Shown: positions 18,875-30,897 of the stretch, in pieces
Layout: the number at the start of each line of letters is the position of its first letter
Numbering within the stretch: position 1 is the stretch's first letter
Source: Hyphomicrobiales bacterium
GTDB lineage: Bacteria > Pseudomonadota > Alphaproteobacteria > Rhizobiales > Phreatobacteraceae
DNA length: 64,000 nucleotides
Direction of reading: 5' to 3'
Assembly (NCBI GenBank): GCA_017304475.1
Contig: JAFKKV010000014.1
Location: 1 to 64,000 of the forward strand
Translations under genes and position numbers: made by a program
The notes under the pieces: generated by a model
What the model was told of the DNA's origin: nothing
The model's database searches: none
The model's input: only the letters and a program-made list of their open reading frames with translations

Positions 18875-19630
18875 ATGGCTGGGGCGAAGGCGGACGGCAC
18901 GCAGGCGACGTTCACCGGCGCGGGCTTCCTGCGTGGCGCCCATGCGGCTCAGGCGCTCGCAGCCGGAGGCTTCGTCTACGGCATCGCCTTCGGACTGGTC
19001 GCGCAGCAGGTTGGGCTCTCGCTGGTCGAGGCGGCGCTGATGAGCGTCACCGTCTATTCGGGTTCCGCGCAGCTTGCCGCGGCGAGCGCGCTCGGCGGAC
19101 GTGGCAGCGGTGCCGCCGCCTCCGTCTCGGCGATCACCGCCATGATCCTGGTGCTGAACGCGCGCTACATTCTTTATGGCGCGGCGCTGCGGCCCTGGCT
19201 CGGCACCCTGCCCGCGACCCGCGCCTATGCGACCCTGTTCTTCCTCGGCGACGGCAACTGGCTTCTGTCGATGAAGCAGCATGCCGCCGGCGAAAGGGAC
19301 GCGGCCTATGTGCTTGGCTCGGGCGTCGCGATGTTCGCCGGCTGGCTTGCCGGCACGGTGCTCGGGCAGGCCGCCGGCCTGATCGTGCCGGATCCCTCCC
19401 GCCTCGGTTTCGACTTCCTGCTGGTGGCCTTTGCCGCCGCCATGGGGGTTGGCATGTTCCGCGGCAGAGGTGATATCGCGGCCCTGGTCGCCGCGGCCGC
19501 GGCGGCCGTCGCGGTCAATCTCGTCGCCTCGACCGGCTGGGCCATCGTCGCCGCCGGCCTCGCCGGCGCGATCACCGCCGCCATTCGCTTCACTCCCCGG
19601 CCAGGTCCCGTCACCGAGGACTTCGCCTGA
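18875..19630 (+). CDS. azlC: AzlC family branched-chain amino acid exporter, large subunit
   Basis: A 251-residue membrane protein with the AzlC domain: an N-terminal FLRGAHAAQALAAGGFVYGIAFGL-type first helix region, SVTVYSGSAQLAAASALG near 65-82, and LNARYILYGAALRPWL near 97-112, which are the diagnostic blocks. With AzlD it forms a two-component exporter for branched-chain or related amino acids or analogues; specificity here is unknown. It abuts azlD without a gap. Confidence 0.92.
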   Translation: MAGAKADGTQATFTGAGFLRGAHAAQALAAGGFVYGIAFGLVAQQVGLSLVEAALMSVTVYSGSAQLAAASALGGRGSGAAASVSAITAMILVLNARYILYGAALRPWLGTLPATRAYATLFFLGDGNWLLSMKQHAAGERDAAYVLGSGVAMFAGWLAGTVLGQAAGLIVPDPSRLGFDFLLVAFAAAMGVGMFRGRGDIAALVAAAAAAVAVNLVASTGWAIVAAGLAGAITAAIRFTPRPGPVTEDFA

Positions 19631-19933
19631 ATGTCGGTCGATCCCGCTTTCCTGCCCCTGCTTCTCGCCATGGCGCTCGCCTCTTTCGCCTGCCGGGCTT
19701 CCGGCTTCTGGCTGATGCGCTTCATCCCGGTGACGCCACGCCTGGAGGCGGCGCTGAAAGCGACCCCGGTCGCGGTGATGGCCGGCATCGTCGTGCCCGT
19801 CGCGATGCGTGGACAGCCCGGCGAGCTGGTCGCGCTCGGCATGGTCGGCCTCGCCATGCGGCTGACCGGCAACGACCTCGTCGCCGCCTTGGCCGGCGTG
19901 GCGACGCTCGCGGCCTGGCGCGCGGCGGTTTAG
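19631..19933 (+). CDS. azlD: AzlD domain protein, small subunit of the exporter
   Basis: A 100-residue protein with three to four hydrophobic segments and the AzlD motif FWLMRFIPVTPRLEAAL (about residues 29-45). Its ATG follows the azlC stop codon directly, so the two are cotranscribed and coupled. Confidence 0.9.
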   Translation: MSVDPAFLPLLLAMALASFACRASGFWLMRFIPVTPRLEAALKATPVAVMAGIVVPVAMRGQPGELVALGMVGLAMRLTGNDLVAALAGVATLAAWRAAV

Positions 19934-19952
19934 CCGGCGAAAAGCCGCCGGC
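19933..19952 (+). terminator. Weak terminator-like hairpin after azlD
   Basis: GCCGGCG (19933-19939) pairs with CGCCGGC (19946-19952) across a 6-base loop, beginning at the last base of the stop codon. No U tract follows, so termination strength is doubtful. Confidence 0.35.
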
Positions 19953-20019
19953 CGCATCGGGATGTTCCCTTATTGTTCCTATCTCTCGCTTGTGCAGACT
20001 GACACGCGGGGGTTGAACC

Positions 20020-21555
20020 ATGGTCCAGCGCGTCGCGACCGTTGCTTTCCAGGGGATCGAGGCCAAGCCGGTGGATGTGCAGGTGCATGTCCTGGCCGGC
20101 AATGTCGTGTTCAACATTGTCGGCCTGCCGGACAAGGCGGTGAACGAGGCCAAGGAGCGGGTTCGATCGGCACTCGTTGCCTCCGGCCTGGCGCTGCCCG
20201 GCCGGCGCATCACGGTCAATCTGGCGCCAGCGGACCTGCCGAAGGAAGGCAGCCATTTCGACCTGCCGATCGCGCTCGGCCTGATGGCCGCCATCGGCGC
20301 CATTCCGCATGACGCCCTCGACGGTTTCGTCGTGCTCGGCGAACTCGCCCTGGACGGCCGGCTGACCGCGGTCGCCGGCGTGCTGCCGGCGGCGATGGCC
20401 GCCAATGCCCAGGGCTTCGGCATCATCTGCCCGGCGGCCTGCGGCCCGGAAGCGGCCTGGGCCGGCGAGGATGTCGCGGTGCTCGCACCCGACAATCTCG
20501 TGCAGCTCGCCAACCATTTCAAAGGCAGCCAGGTCCTGTCCCGGCCGAAGCCCGGCATTCGCGCCGTCGATGCTCCGCTCGCCGACTTTCGCGATATCAA
20601 GGGCCAGGAAAGCGCCAAGCGCGCCGTCGAGATCGCGGCGGCCGGCGGCCATGCGCTGCTGATGAGCGGCCCGCCGGGTTCGGGCAAGTCCATGCTGGCG
20701 AGCCGCATGCCCTCGATCCTGCCGCCGCTGTCGCCGGCAGAACTGCTCGAGGTCTCGATGATCCATTCGGTGGCAGGCGAACTGGAGGGCGGCGCGCTGA
20801 CCACCCGGCGGCCGTTCCGCGCGCCGCATCATTCCGCCACCATGCCCGCCCTGATCGGCGGCGGCCAGAGGATCAAGCCGGGCGAGGTTTCGCTTGCCCA
20901 TCACGGCGTGCTGTTTCTCGACGAATTGCCGGAATTCCAGCCGCATGTCCTGGATGGCCTGCGCCAGCCGATCGAGACCGGCGAGGCCATGATCGCCCGG
21001 GCCAACCAGCGGGTCTGTTTCCCGGCCCGGTTCCAGCTCGTCGCCGCCATGAACCCCTGCCGCTGCGGGCTAGCCACCGAACCCGGCCATACCTGCCGGC
21101 GCATGGCCAATGACCGCTGCATGGCCGATTATCAGGCCAAGATCTCCGGCCCGCTGATCGACCGGATGGACCTGGTCATCGAGGTGCCGGCGGTCTCCGC
21201 AGCCGACCTGATCCTGCCGGCACCGGCGCAAGGCAGCCTGGAGATCGGCGCCCGGGTCGCGGCGGCCCGGCTGATCCAGGCCGAGCGTTATGCGGCGCTC
21301 GGCCTGGCGATCCGCCTGAACGCCCATTGCCCACCGGCGCTGCTCGACGAGGTGGCGGCGCCCGATGCCGCCGGCCAGGCGCTGCTGCGCGACGCCGCCG
21401 ACGCCATGCGCCTGACCGCGCGCGGCTACCACCGGGTGCTCAAGGTCGCGCGCACGCTCGCCGATCTCGACGGCGAGGCGCGGCTCGGCCGCATCCATCT
21501 GGCCGAAGCGCTGACCTATCGTGGCGCCCCCGACCGGCTGCGCAGCGCCGCCTGA
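20020..21555 (+). CDS. comM: YifB/ComM family Mg-chelatase-like AAA+ ATPase
   Basis: A 511-residue protein with an N-terminal Lon-protease-like fold (ChlI domain, to about residue 165), an AAA+ module with Walker A GPPGSGKS at about 218-225 and Walker B FLDELPEF near 304, and a C-terminal Mg-chelatase subunit domain. A Cys cluster (NPCRCG ... CRRMANDRC) lies at about 346-366. ComM is a helicase that extends branch migration during natural transformation in other proteobacteria. No competence gene is nearby. It stands alone. Confidence 0.92.
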   Translation: MVQRVATVAFQGIEAKPVDVQVHVLAGNVVFNIVGLPDKAVNEAKERVRSALVASGLALPGRRITVNLAPADLPKEGSHFDLPIALGLMAAIGAIPHDALDGFVVLGELALDGRLTAVAGVLPAAMAANAQGFGIICPAACGPEAAWAGEDVAVLAPDNLVQLANHFKGSQVLSRPKPGIRAVDAPLADFRDIKGQESAKRAVEIAAAGGHALLMSGPPGSGKSMLASRMPSILPPLSPAELLEVSMIHSVAGELEGGALTTRRPFRAPHHSATMPALIGGGQRIKPGEVSLAHHGVLFLDELPEFQPHVLDGLRQPIETGEAMIARANQRVCFPARFQLVAAMNPCRCGLATEPGHTCRRMANDRCMADYQAKISGPLIDRMDLVIEVPAVSAADLILPAPAQGSLEIGARVAAARLIQAERYAALGLAIRLNAHCPPALLDEVAAPDAAGQALLRDAADAMRLTARGYHRVLKVARTLADLDGEARLGRIHLAEALTYRGAPDRLRSAA

Positions 21556-21683
21556 GCCGGGGCGGTCTCTTGGCCCGGGTGGCACGCACCCTAGGCAGCA
21601 ACCGCGGATCCTGGTAACCGGTCGTCAACCACGCCTCTTTACCCTTCCTCGATCTTTTTCGATCCCGCGTTGAGAGACAGCCA

Positions 21684-23765
21684 GTGGATCCGATTGCCCT
21701 CGTCGCCGGCATCGCAGCGGCTTTCGCCGTCGCCGCCATGGCGGGCCTTGCCCGGCTCGTTCACATCCGCGCCGCCTTGCTGCGCAAGACCGCCGCGCTC
21801 GAGGAGACCGTGGAAGGACTGACCGACCGCGTCTTCGAGCTCGCCGAAAGCGAGGAGCGCCACCGCGATCTGGTCGATGCCCAGGGCGACCTGATCGTGC
21901 GGCGCGACCGCCAGGGCATCATCACCTTCGCCAACCCGGCCTATGCCGCGCTGATCGGCGAGGTCGCCGACGGCCTGGTCGGCCGCACCACCAGCCATCA
22001 GGTGCTCGAGGTCGCGGCCGAACGCCACGAGCCCGACGGCTCGCACAGCGCCGACGAGCGCATCGCCACCAGCGCCGGCGAACGCTGGATCGCCTGGCGC
22101 CATCATCCGGTGCGTGGCAGCGACGGCCGCCTGGACGAGATCCAGTCGGCCGGCCGCGACATCACCGAACGCAAGGCGACGGAAGCGCAGCTCGCCGAAT
22201 CGCGCGCCCGCGCCGAGAGCGCCAGCAGCGCCAAGTCGCGCTTCCTCGCCACCGTCAGCCACGAGATCCGCACGCCGCTGAACGGCATCATGGGCATGGC
22301 GGCCCTGCTCATCGACACCCGGCTGACGCCCGAGCAGAAGACCTATGCCCAGGCGGTCAAGTCGTCGGGCGAGGCGCTGCTGTCGCTGATCGACGAGATT
22401 CTCGACTTCTCCAAGATCGAGGCCGGCCGGCTCGACCTCGACATCGCCCCGTTCGAACTCGGCGCCCTGGTCGAGAGCGTCGCCGAGCTGCTCGGGCCGC
22501 GCGCCCACGGCAAGCAGCTCGACCTGGCGACCGCCATCGCCCCGGACATGCCGCAGCGCCTGATGGGCGACGGCACGCGGCTGCGCCAGGTCCTGCTCAA
22601 CCTCGCCGGCAATGCGGTAAAATTCACCGAGGCCGGCGGCGTCGCCATGACGGTCACCCGTGATGGCGGCCAATGCGTGATTGCCATCAGCGATACCGGG
22701 CCGGGCATCGCGCCCGACGATCTCGAACGCATTTTCGATGAATTCGAACAGGGCGAGGCGACCTTTGCGCGCCGCCACGCCGGCACGGGCCTCGGCCTCG
22801 CCATTTCCCGGCGCCTCGTCGTGCATATGGGCGGAACCCTTGGTGTCGATACGGTGCTCGGCCGCGGCTCGGTCTTCACCTTGCGCCTGCCCCTGGTCCT
22901 GGCCGACGAGCAGCCCGCCCAGCTCGGCCGCCTGGACGAGCTGGCGGTGCTTCTGGTCTCGCCCTCGACCGTCGAGCCGGCGATCCTGGCGGGCCGGCTG
23001 AAAGCCCGCGGCGCCGAGGTCCTGCATGTCGATGCGGTTGCGGCCATTCCCGCCGACCGCCATTTCGATACCGCGCTGATCGACCACCGCCTGGGCGATG
23101 CCGATGTCGGCGCGGCGCTGGCGGCGCTTGCCGGGCAGGTTGCCCGCACGGTCCTGGTGGTGACGCCGGCGGCGCGCGGCGAAGTGGCCGGATGGCGCGA
23201 AAAGGGCCTGGCCGGATGGCTGATCTCGCCGGTGCGCGAGGCCTCCCTGGTCGCGCAGATGCATCCGCCCGAGCCCGGCAGCCCGGCCGTCGATCCCCTC
23301 GACGAAAGCGAGCAGCCGCAGCCGGCCAAGGCCGACCGGGCGCTCCGGGTTCTGGTCGCCGAGGATAACGAGATCAATGCCCTGCTGGTGCGCCGGCTCC
23401 TGGAAAAGCTCGGCCACGAACCGGTCTGGGTGCGCGACGGCCGGGCCGCGGTGGACGCGGCGCTCGACCCGGAGCAGTCCTTCGATCTCATCCTGATGGA
23501 CATGCAGATGCCGGAATGCGACGGCCTGTCGGCCGCCAAGATGATCCGCGCCCGCGAGGCCGAAGGGCGGCATTTGCCGATCATCGCGCTGACCGCCAAT
23601 GCCTTTGTCGAGGACCGGGCCGCCGCCATCGCCGCCGGCATGGACGCCTTCGTCACCAAGCCGCTCGACCGCGATCGGCTGGCCGAGACGCTGGCGCTCT
23701 ACAGCCCGGTCACCACGAAAGGCCGAGGTCCCGAAGCGCGGCGCAAAGCGAAGGCGCGTCGGTGA
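21684..23765 (+). CDS. Hybrid sensor histidine kinase with PAS and receiver domains
   Basis: A 693-residue protein. An N-terminal hydrophobic helix (residues 1-24) anchors it; a PAS domain (about 55-165) follows, then HisKA with the phosphoacceptor in [10 protein letters not shown] (His ~193), a HATPase_c domain ([28 protein letters not shown], about 295-405), a degenerate receiver-like stretch (about 415-530) and a receiver domain (about 550-670) with Asp 606 in [11 protein letters not shown] and Lys in VTKPLD. No cognate output regulator is adjacent. The last 56 bases overlap the convergent HAD gene. Confidence 0.92.
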   Translation: MDPIALVAGIAAAFAVAAMAGLARLVHIRAALLRKTAALEETVEGLTDRVFELAESEERHRDLVDAQGDLIVRRDRQGIITFANPAYAALIGEVADGLVGRTTSHQVLEVAAERHEPDGSHSADERIATSAGERWIAWRHHPVRGSDGRLDEIQSAGRDITERKATEAQLAESRARAESASSAKSRFLATVSHEIRTPLNGIMGMAALLIDTRLTPEQKTYAQAVKSSGEALLSLIDEILDFSKIEAGRLDLDIAPFELGALVESVAELLGPRAHGKQLDLATAIAPDMPQRLMGDGTRLRQVLLNLAGNAVKFTEAGGVAMTVTRDGGQCVIAISDTGPGIAPDDLERIFDEFEQGEATFARRHAGTGLGLAISRRLVVHMGGTLGVDTVLGRGSVFTLRLPLVLADEQPAQLGRLDELAVLLVSPSTVEPAILAGRLKARGAEVLHVDAVAAIPADRHFDTALIDHRLGDADVGAALAALAGQVARTVLVVTPAARGEVAGWREKGLAGWLISPVREASLVAQMHPPEPGSPAVDPLDESEQPQPAKADRALRVLVAEDNEINALLVRRLLEKLGHEPVWVRDGRAAVDAALDPEQSFDLILMDMQMPECDGLSAAKMIRAREAEGRHLPIIALTANAFVEDRAAAIAAGMDAFVTKPLDRDRLAETLALYSPVTTKGRGPEARRKAKARR

Positions 23766-24321
23766 ACACGATGCCGGCCATGCCCATGGCCCGCGCCGCC
23801 TCGACATTGCCCGGGCTGTCGTCGATGAACACCAGCCGCGCCGGATCGAGATCATAACGCTCGCAGAGAATGCGGTAGATGCGCGGATCCGGCTTGTTCA
23901 GCTTTTCGTCGCCCGACAGCACGAGCCCGGTGAAGGCGCCGAGGAAGGGATAATCCGGCACCGTGCGGTCGAACAGCTCGCGCGAGAAATTCGAGATGCC
24001 ATAGACCGGCCCCCGAGCCCCCAGCCCTTCGAAGATCGCCCGCGTGCCGGGCACTTCGCCGGGCAGGCTGTCGCCGTAATTGTCGTAGAAGCCGGCGATT
24101 ACATGGGCATAGTGCGGGAAGCGCCGATGGGCGTCGTCGATGGCCTCGGCGACGCTGCGGCCGGCGTCCTGCTCAGCGTGCCAGCGCGAGAAATTCGTCT
24201 CCGCGATGAAGCGGTCGAGGCTCGGCGCGTCGGGGAAGAACGGCGCGAGGCCGCGACGTGGCTCCCAGCGCACCAGGACCTGTCCGATGTCGAAGACCGG
24301 AACGACTGACCGAGGCCCCAT
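23710..24321 (-). CDS. HAD-IA family hydrolase, YihX-like phosphatase
   Basis: A 203-residue HAD-superfamily protein. The nucleophile motif is VFDIGQVLV (residues ~9-17), as in YihX-type sugar-phosphate phosphatases with DxGxV; motif II is YGISNFS near residue 111, and motif III/IV are NKPDPRIY and FIDDSPGNVEAA near 139 and 165. The substrate is probably a small phosphate ester but is not defined. The C-terminal coding part overlaps the histidine kinase gene by 56 bases on the opposite strand. Confidence 0.88.
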   Translation of the reverse strand: MGPRSVVPVFDIGQVLVRWEPRRGLAPFFPDAPSLDRFIAETNFSRWHAEQDAGRSVAEAIDDAHRRFPHYAHVIAGFYDNYGDSLPGEVPGTRAIFEGLGARGPVYGISNFSRELFDRTVPDYPFLGAFTGLVLSGDEKLNKPDPRIYRILCERYDLDPARLVFIDDSPGNVEAARAMGMAGIVFTDAPSLCAALRDLGLSW

Positions 24322-24438
24322 ACACGGCTACCTTCCTTGAGGTGATTATGACCAATTTTAGCTTTGAATTTCACGCGCTTAACGGACTGATAAGTCAATC
24401 TGGCGAAGATCGCGCGACAGTTTCTCTGGTTCCCGCAT

Positions 24439-27018
24439 ATGGCAGACCAAGATACGCCGCATGATCCGGACGCGTCGAGCACCGCGTCGGCATCGTTGGC
24501 CGGCGACGAGGCGCTCCTGTCGCGTGCCCTGCGCATCGCGCGGATGGGCTATTGGAAAGCCGACGACCCGAAGACCACGACGTTCTGGATCTCGTCGGAA
24601 CTCGCCGACATGTACCAGTTCGAGACCAAGGCCGGCCTGGTGCCGATCGCCGATGTCCGCCGGGGCTATCTGGGCGATGCGCCCGAGCGGCTCAGCGCCA
24701 ATTACCTGAATTGCTGGAAGACCGGCGTCGCCTATGCGGTGCAGGGCGGTTTCCGGCGCTATGACGGCACCGTGCTGGAATTCATGGTTCACGGCGAGGC
24801 CAAGCGCGACGACCAGGGCCGCATCGTCAAGGTTTCCGGCATCGTCCGCGACATCACCGAAGAGACGCTCGCTTTGCAGAAGCTCGCCGAGAGCGAGCAG
24901 CGCCTGACCGACTTCGTCAACACCGCGTCCGACTGGTGCTGGCAGACCGATACCGAGCATCGCTTCGTCGACATGGCCGACGACGCGATCTGGCCGAGCA
25001 GCGTCGCCATGCCGAAGGTCAACGGCCTCACCCGCCGCGACCTGGCGCTGGTGCCGGAAGACGCGCCGGTCATGGAGCAGCATTTCGAGGATCTCGCCGC
25101 GCACCGGCCCTTCCGCGATCTCGTCTATACCATCCAGAAGCCGGGTGAGCCGGCCGTCACGATCCGTTCGAGCGGCAAGCCGATTTTCGACGATCGCGGC
25201 ACCTTTCTCGGCTATCGCGGCACGGCCAGCGACATCTCGAAACTGCGGCGGGCGGAAAACCTGCTGACCCAGCGCACCGAGGCGCTGCGCGAGGCCCATC
25301 GCCTGGGCAAGATCGGCACCTGGAACTACCGGCTCGGCGCCGAACGCGTCACCTGGGCCACCGAATGTTTCTCCCTGCTCGGGCTCGACCCGGCAACCTT
25401 CGATCCGACCCACGCCAAGGTGCTCGCGCATTTCCTCGACGATGCCGCCGAACGTATCGTCGGCCTGCAAAAGGACGTCATCCGGACCCAGAGGACCGGC
25501 ACCATCGACGTCCAGGCGCGCCGTTTCGACGGCACGGCCGGCGACTTCGCCCTGACCTGCAAGGCCGAGCTCGATGCCGAGGGCAAGGTGCTCGGCGTGA
25601 TCGGCACCATGCAGGACATCTCCGAGCGCAAGGAAGCCGAGCGCCGGCTGGAGGCGCTGGCCTATCGCGATCCGCTGACCGGGCTCGCCAACCGCGCCCT
25701 GTTCAAGCGCGAGCTGGCCTCCATCATCGATGCCTGCTTTCGCAAAGGCAGCAGCGGCGCGCTCCTGCTGATCGACCTCGACCGCTTCAAGGAGGTCAAC
25801 GACTCGCTCGGTCACGCCGCCGGCGACGAATTGCTGACCCGCGTCGCCGTGCTGCTGCGCCAGGAGCTCGGCCCCAAGGCCTTCATCGCCCGCCTCGGCG
25901 GCGACGAATTCGCCGTGCTGCCGGAGCGCCAGGGCGAGGACAACGACATCGGCGAGATGGCCGACCGGATCGTGAGCCGGCTCACCGGACCGATCGACCT
26001 GTCGGACGGCGAGGCCTTCATCGGCGCCACCGTCGGCATCGCCAATCTGCCGGAGGACGGCGCCACCGTCGACGAGGCCATGCGCAACGCCGATCTGGCG
26101 CTCTACATGGCGAAGGAGGCCGGCCGCGGCCGCAGCATGGTGTTCGCGCCGGCCTATGCCCAGGCGGTCGAGCACCGGCTCGACCTCGGCCGCCATCTGC
26201 GCCACGCCATCGACGAGGGCACGCTGCACGCCCATTACCAGGCCCAGGTCGAGCTGCCCGGCCGCAAGGTCATCGGCTTCGAGGCGCTGCTGCGCTGGAG
26301 CCATCCCGAGCGCGGCCCGATCTCGCCGGCCGAATTCATCCCGATCGCGGAGAGTTCCGGGCTGATCGTCGACCTCGGGCTATGGGTCCTGCGCGAGGCC
26401 TGCCAGCAGGCCTGCAGCTGGATCGAGGCCGGCCTGCCGGCGCGCAGCGTGGCGGTCAACGTTTCGCCGGCGCAGTTCTGGAACATGGACTTCGAGACCG
26501 CGGTGTCCGCGGTGCTCGCCGAGACCGGCTTGCCGCCGCATTTGCTTTGTCTCGAACTGACCGAGAGCCTGTTCGTCGACCATACCGAGCAGCGCATCAG
26601 CCGCACGCTGACCGCCCTCTCCGCGCTCGGCGTCCGCCTGGCGCTCGACGATTTCGGCACCGGCTATTCGTCGCTCGGCTATTTGACCCGCCTGCCCTTC
26701 GACCGGCTGAAGGTCGATCGCTCCTTCGTCGACGGCATCGCCACCCGGCCGGAGAAACGCAAGCTGCTCGGCGGCATCATCGCGCTGTCGCGCGGCCTCG
26801 GCATGTCGGTCGTCGCCGAGGGCGCCGAGCGGGAGTCCGAGGTCCAGGTGCTCACCGAACTCGGTTGCGATTGCGTCCAGGGCTTCGTTTTCGCAAGGCC
26901 GGTGCCACCGGATGCGGCACCCGGGATCGCCGAGACCATCGAGGCGTCGGTTCAGGCGCCGGGCCTCGTGCCCGACGACCAGGACGCCCATTTCGACGCC
27001 GCGCCGATCGGCGTCTGA
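24439..27018 (+). CDS. PAS-PAS-PAS-GGDEF-EAL cyclic-di-GMP enzyme
   Basis: An 859-residue cytoplasmic protein without membrane segments. Three PAS/PAC modules (about 25-145, 150-275, 285-400) precede a GGDEF domain (intact motif GGDEF at about 487) and an EAL domain (EALLRW near 615; NVSPAQF, LTESLF, DDFGTGYSSL, LKVDRSFV and VVAEGAE all present). Both catalytic sites look intact. The RxxD inhibitory site expected five residues before GGDEF is absent (it reads GPKA). It probably converts PAS-sensed signals into c-di-GMP synthesis or breakdown. Confidence 0.94.
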   Translation: MADQDTPHDPDASSTASASLAGDEALLSRALRIARMGYWKADDPKTTTFWISSELADMYQFETKAGLVPIADVRRGYLGDAPERLSANYLNCWKTGVAYAVQGGFRRYDGTVLEFMVHGEAKRDDQGRIVKVSGIVRDITEETLALQKLAESEQRLTDFVNTASDWCWQTDTEHRFVDMADDAIWPSSVAMPKVNGLTRRDLALVPEDAPVMEQHFEDLAAHRPFRDLVYTIQKPGEPAVTIRSSGKPIFDDRGTFLGYRGTASDISKLRRAENLLTQRTEALREAHRLGKIGTWNYRLGAERVTWATECFSLLGLDPATFDPTHAKVLAHFLDDAAERIVGLQKDVIRTQRTGTIDVQARRFDGTAGDFALTCKAELDAEGKVLGVIGTMQDISERKEAERRLEALAYRDPLTGLANRALFKRELASIIDACFRKGSSGALLLIDLDRFKEVNDSLGHAAGDELLTRVAVLLRQELGPKAFIARLGGDEFAVLPERQGEDNDIGEMADRIVSRLTGPIDLSDGEAFIGATVGIANLPEDGATVDEAMRNADLALYMAKEAGRGRSMVFAPAYAQAVEHRLDLGRHLRHAIDEGTLHAHYQAQVELPGRKVIGFEALLRWSHPERGPISPAEFIPIAESSGLIVDLGLWVLREACQQACSWIEAGLPARSVAVNVSPAQFWNMDFETAVSAVLAETGLPPHLLCLELTESLFVDHTEQRISRTLTALSALGVRLALDDFGTGYSSLGYLTRLPFDRLKVDRSFVDGIATRPEKRKLLGGIIALSRGLGMSVVAEGAERESEVQVLTELGCDCVQGFVFARPVPPDAAPGIAETIEASVQAPGLVPDDQDAHFDAAPIGV

Positions 27019-27069
27019 CCGCCCGGGAGCCGATCCCCCGGGGGCCGCGCGGTGTCGTCTCCCGCCTGA

Positions 27070-29355
<2,286 letters not shown>

Positions 29356-29446
29356 GGTTTTTCTTTGAGCGTTCCTGAGCGGGGACGGCGACCTTAAGGG
29401 TCCGCCAGCGCTGCGGCAACGGGTCGAGCGGCGGATGGGCCGTCCG

Positions 29447-30841
29447 TCATGGCAGCGATGGCGCGAAGCGTGCCTTGATCACCTCGAACAGGGCGCGACC
29501 GGCCTGGAACTCGCCGCCGACCGGCCGGCCCGGCTTTTCCGCCGGCACCCAGGCATAGATGTCGGCATGGACCCAGCTGCGGGTCTTCTCGACGAAGCGG
29601 TCGAGATAGAGCGCCGCGGTGATCGAGCCGGCGAAACCGCCGGCGGCGACATTGTTGAGATCGGCGACGCGGCTTTCCAGGCCCGCCGCATAGGGGCTCC
29701 ACAGCGGCAGCCGCCAGACCGGGTCGGCGACCCTGGTTCCGGCCGCCATCATCTCGGCGGCGAGCGCGTCGTCATGGCTGTAGATCGGCGGCAGGTCTGG
29801 GCCAAGCGCCACCCGTGCAGCCCCCGTCAGCGTGGCGAAATCGGCCAGCAGAGCCGGTTCCTCCTCGTCGGCCAGCGCCAGCGCATCGCACAGCACCAGC
29901 CGGCCCTCCGCATCGGTATTGCCGATCTCGACCGACAGGCCCTTGCGTGTCGGGAACACGTCGCCCGGCCGGAACGCCTGGCCGGAGATGGAATTCTCCA
30001 CTGCCGGCACCAGGAGGCGCAGCCGCACGGGGAGCTTGGCGGCCATGACCATATGGGCAAGCCCGATGGCGGCGGCGGCACCCCCCATATCCTTCTTCAT
30101 CAGCAGCATGCCGGCATCGGATTTGATGTCGAGCCCGCCGGTGTCGAAACAGACGCCCTTGCCGACCAGGGTCACCTTCGGATGGTCCGGATCGCCCCAG
30201 CTGAGGTCGACCAGGCGCGGGCTGCGCGACGAGCCCATGCCGACGGCATGGATCATCGGCAGGTCGGCCTCCAGCAGGTCCGGGCCGATGATCGAATGGA
30301 CGTCGGCGCCGTGACGGCCGGCAAGCTCGCGGATCGCGGCTTCGAGCTCGGCCGGGCCGAGGTCGTTTGCGGGCGTATTGACGAGGTCTCGCGCCAGCCA
30401 CGTCGCCTCGATCGTCTGGCTCAGCGCTTCCGCGTCGATCCCGCCGGGCGCGACCAGGCCGACCTCTTTCACCGCCGCATCCTTGTAGCGGTCGAAGCGA
30501 TATTGCGCGGTGACGAAGGCAAAGGCGGCACGCTCCGGATCGGCAGGCCCATCGGCGAAGCGATAGAGCCCCGCCGGCAACTGGCCCGGCAGCTTGCCGG
30601 CCAGCATCGGATCGCGATGCCGCGCGTCCTCCGCCTCGACGCCGAACAGGACGGCGGCCAGCGTGCCGTCGGCCGCGGGCAGCAGCGCCACCTTGCCGGG
30701 CTTCGGCTCGAAGCCGATGACGGCGAGATAGGCCTTCTGGGCCGCGGTCAGCCTGTCGCTCACCGCCTGCAGCGATGCCGGGGTGACGAAGCTGACCGGG
30801 GTGGCGCCGGCGGTGCCGGCGGGTTTCAGAAGCGGGTGCAT
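29447..30841 (-). CDS. Leucyl aminopeptidase family protein (M17)
   Basis: A 464-residue M17 metallopeptidase releasing N-terminal residues from peptides. The C-terminal catalytic half has VGKGVCFDTGGLDIK (about residues 226-240), the MKKDMGG lysine region, and the signature NTDAEGRL near 308. Metal-binding Lys, Asp and Glu are present. It is shorter than PepA (~500), matching the cytosolic aminopeptidase branch common in Rhizobiales. It is the nearest upstream gene to maeB on the same strand, separated by 91 bases. Confidence 0.92.
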   Translation of the reverse strand: MHPLLKPAGTAGATPVSFVTPASLQAVSDRLTAAQKAYLAVIGFEPKPGKVALLPAADGTLAAVLFGVEAEDARHRDPMLAGKLPGQLPAGLYRFADGPADPERAAFAFVTAQYRFDRYKDAAVKEVGLVAPGGIDAEALSQTIEATWLARDLVNTPANDLGPAELEAAIRELAGRHGADVHSIIGPDLLEADLPMIHAVGMGSSRSPRLVDLSWGDPDHPKVTLVGKGVCFDTGGLDIKSDAGMLLMKKDMGGAAAAIGLAHMVMAAKLPVRLRLLVPAVENSISGQAFRPGDVFPTRKGLSVEIGNTDAEGRLVLCDALALADEEEPALLADFATLTGAARVALGPDLPPIYSHDDALAAEMMAAGTRVADPVWRLPLWSPYAAGLESRVADLNNVAAGGFAGSITAALYLDRFVEKTRSWVHADIYAWVPAEKPGRPVGGEFQAGRALFEVIKARFAPSLP

Positions 30842-30897
30842 GGCAAGCCTTGAAGGACGGGAGATGGGAGGAAGCTAGAACCAGTGGGCGCGGCAAG

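Noticed and set aside
21639..23855. 738-codon open frame antisense to the histidine kinase
   Set aside because: Shadow of the kinase; low-complexity translation and no domain.
27021..27045. Terminator between the GGDEF-EAL gene and maeB
   Set aside because: The GC-rich stretch gives only short, offset pairings and no U tract.
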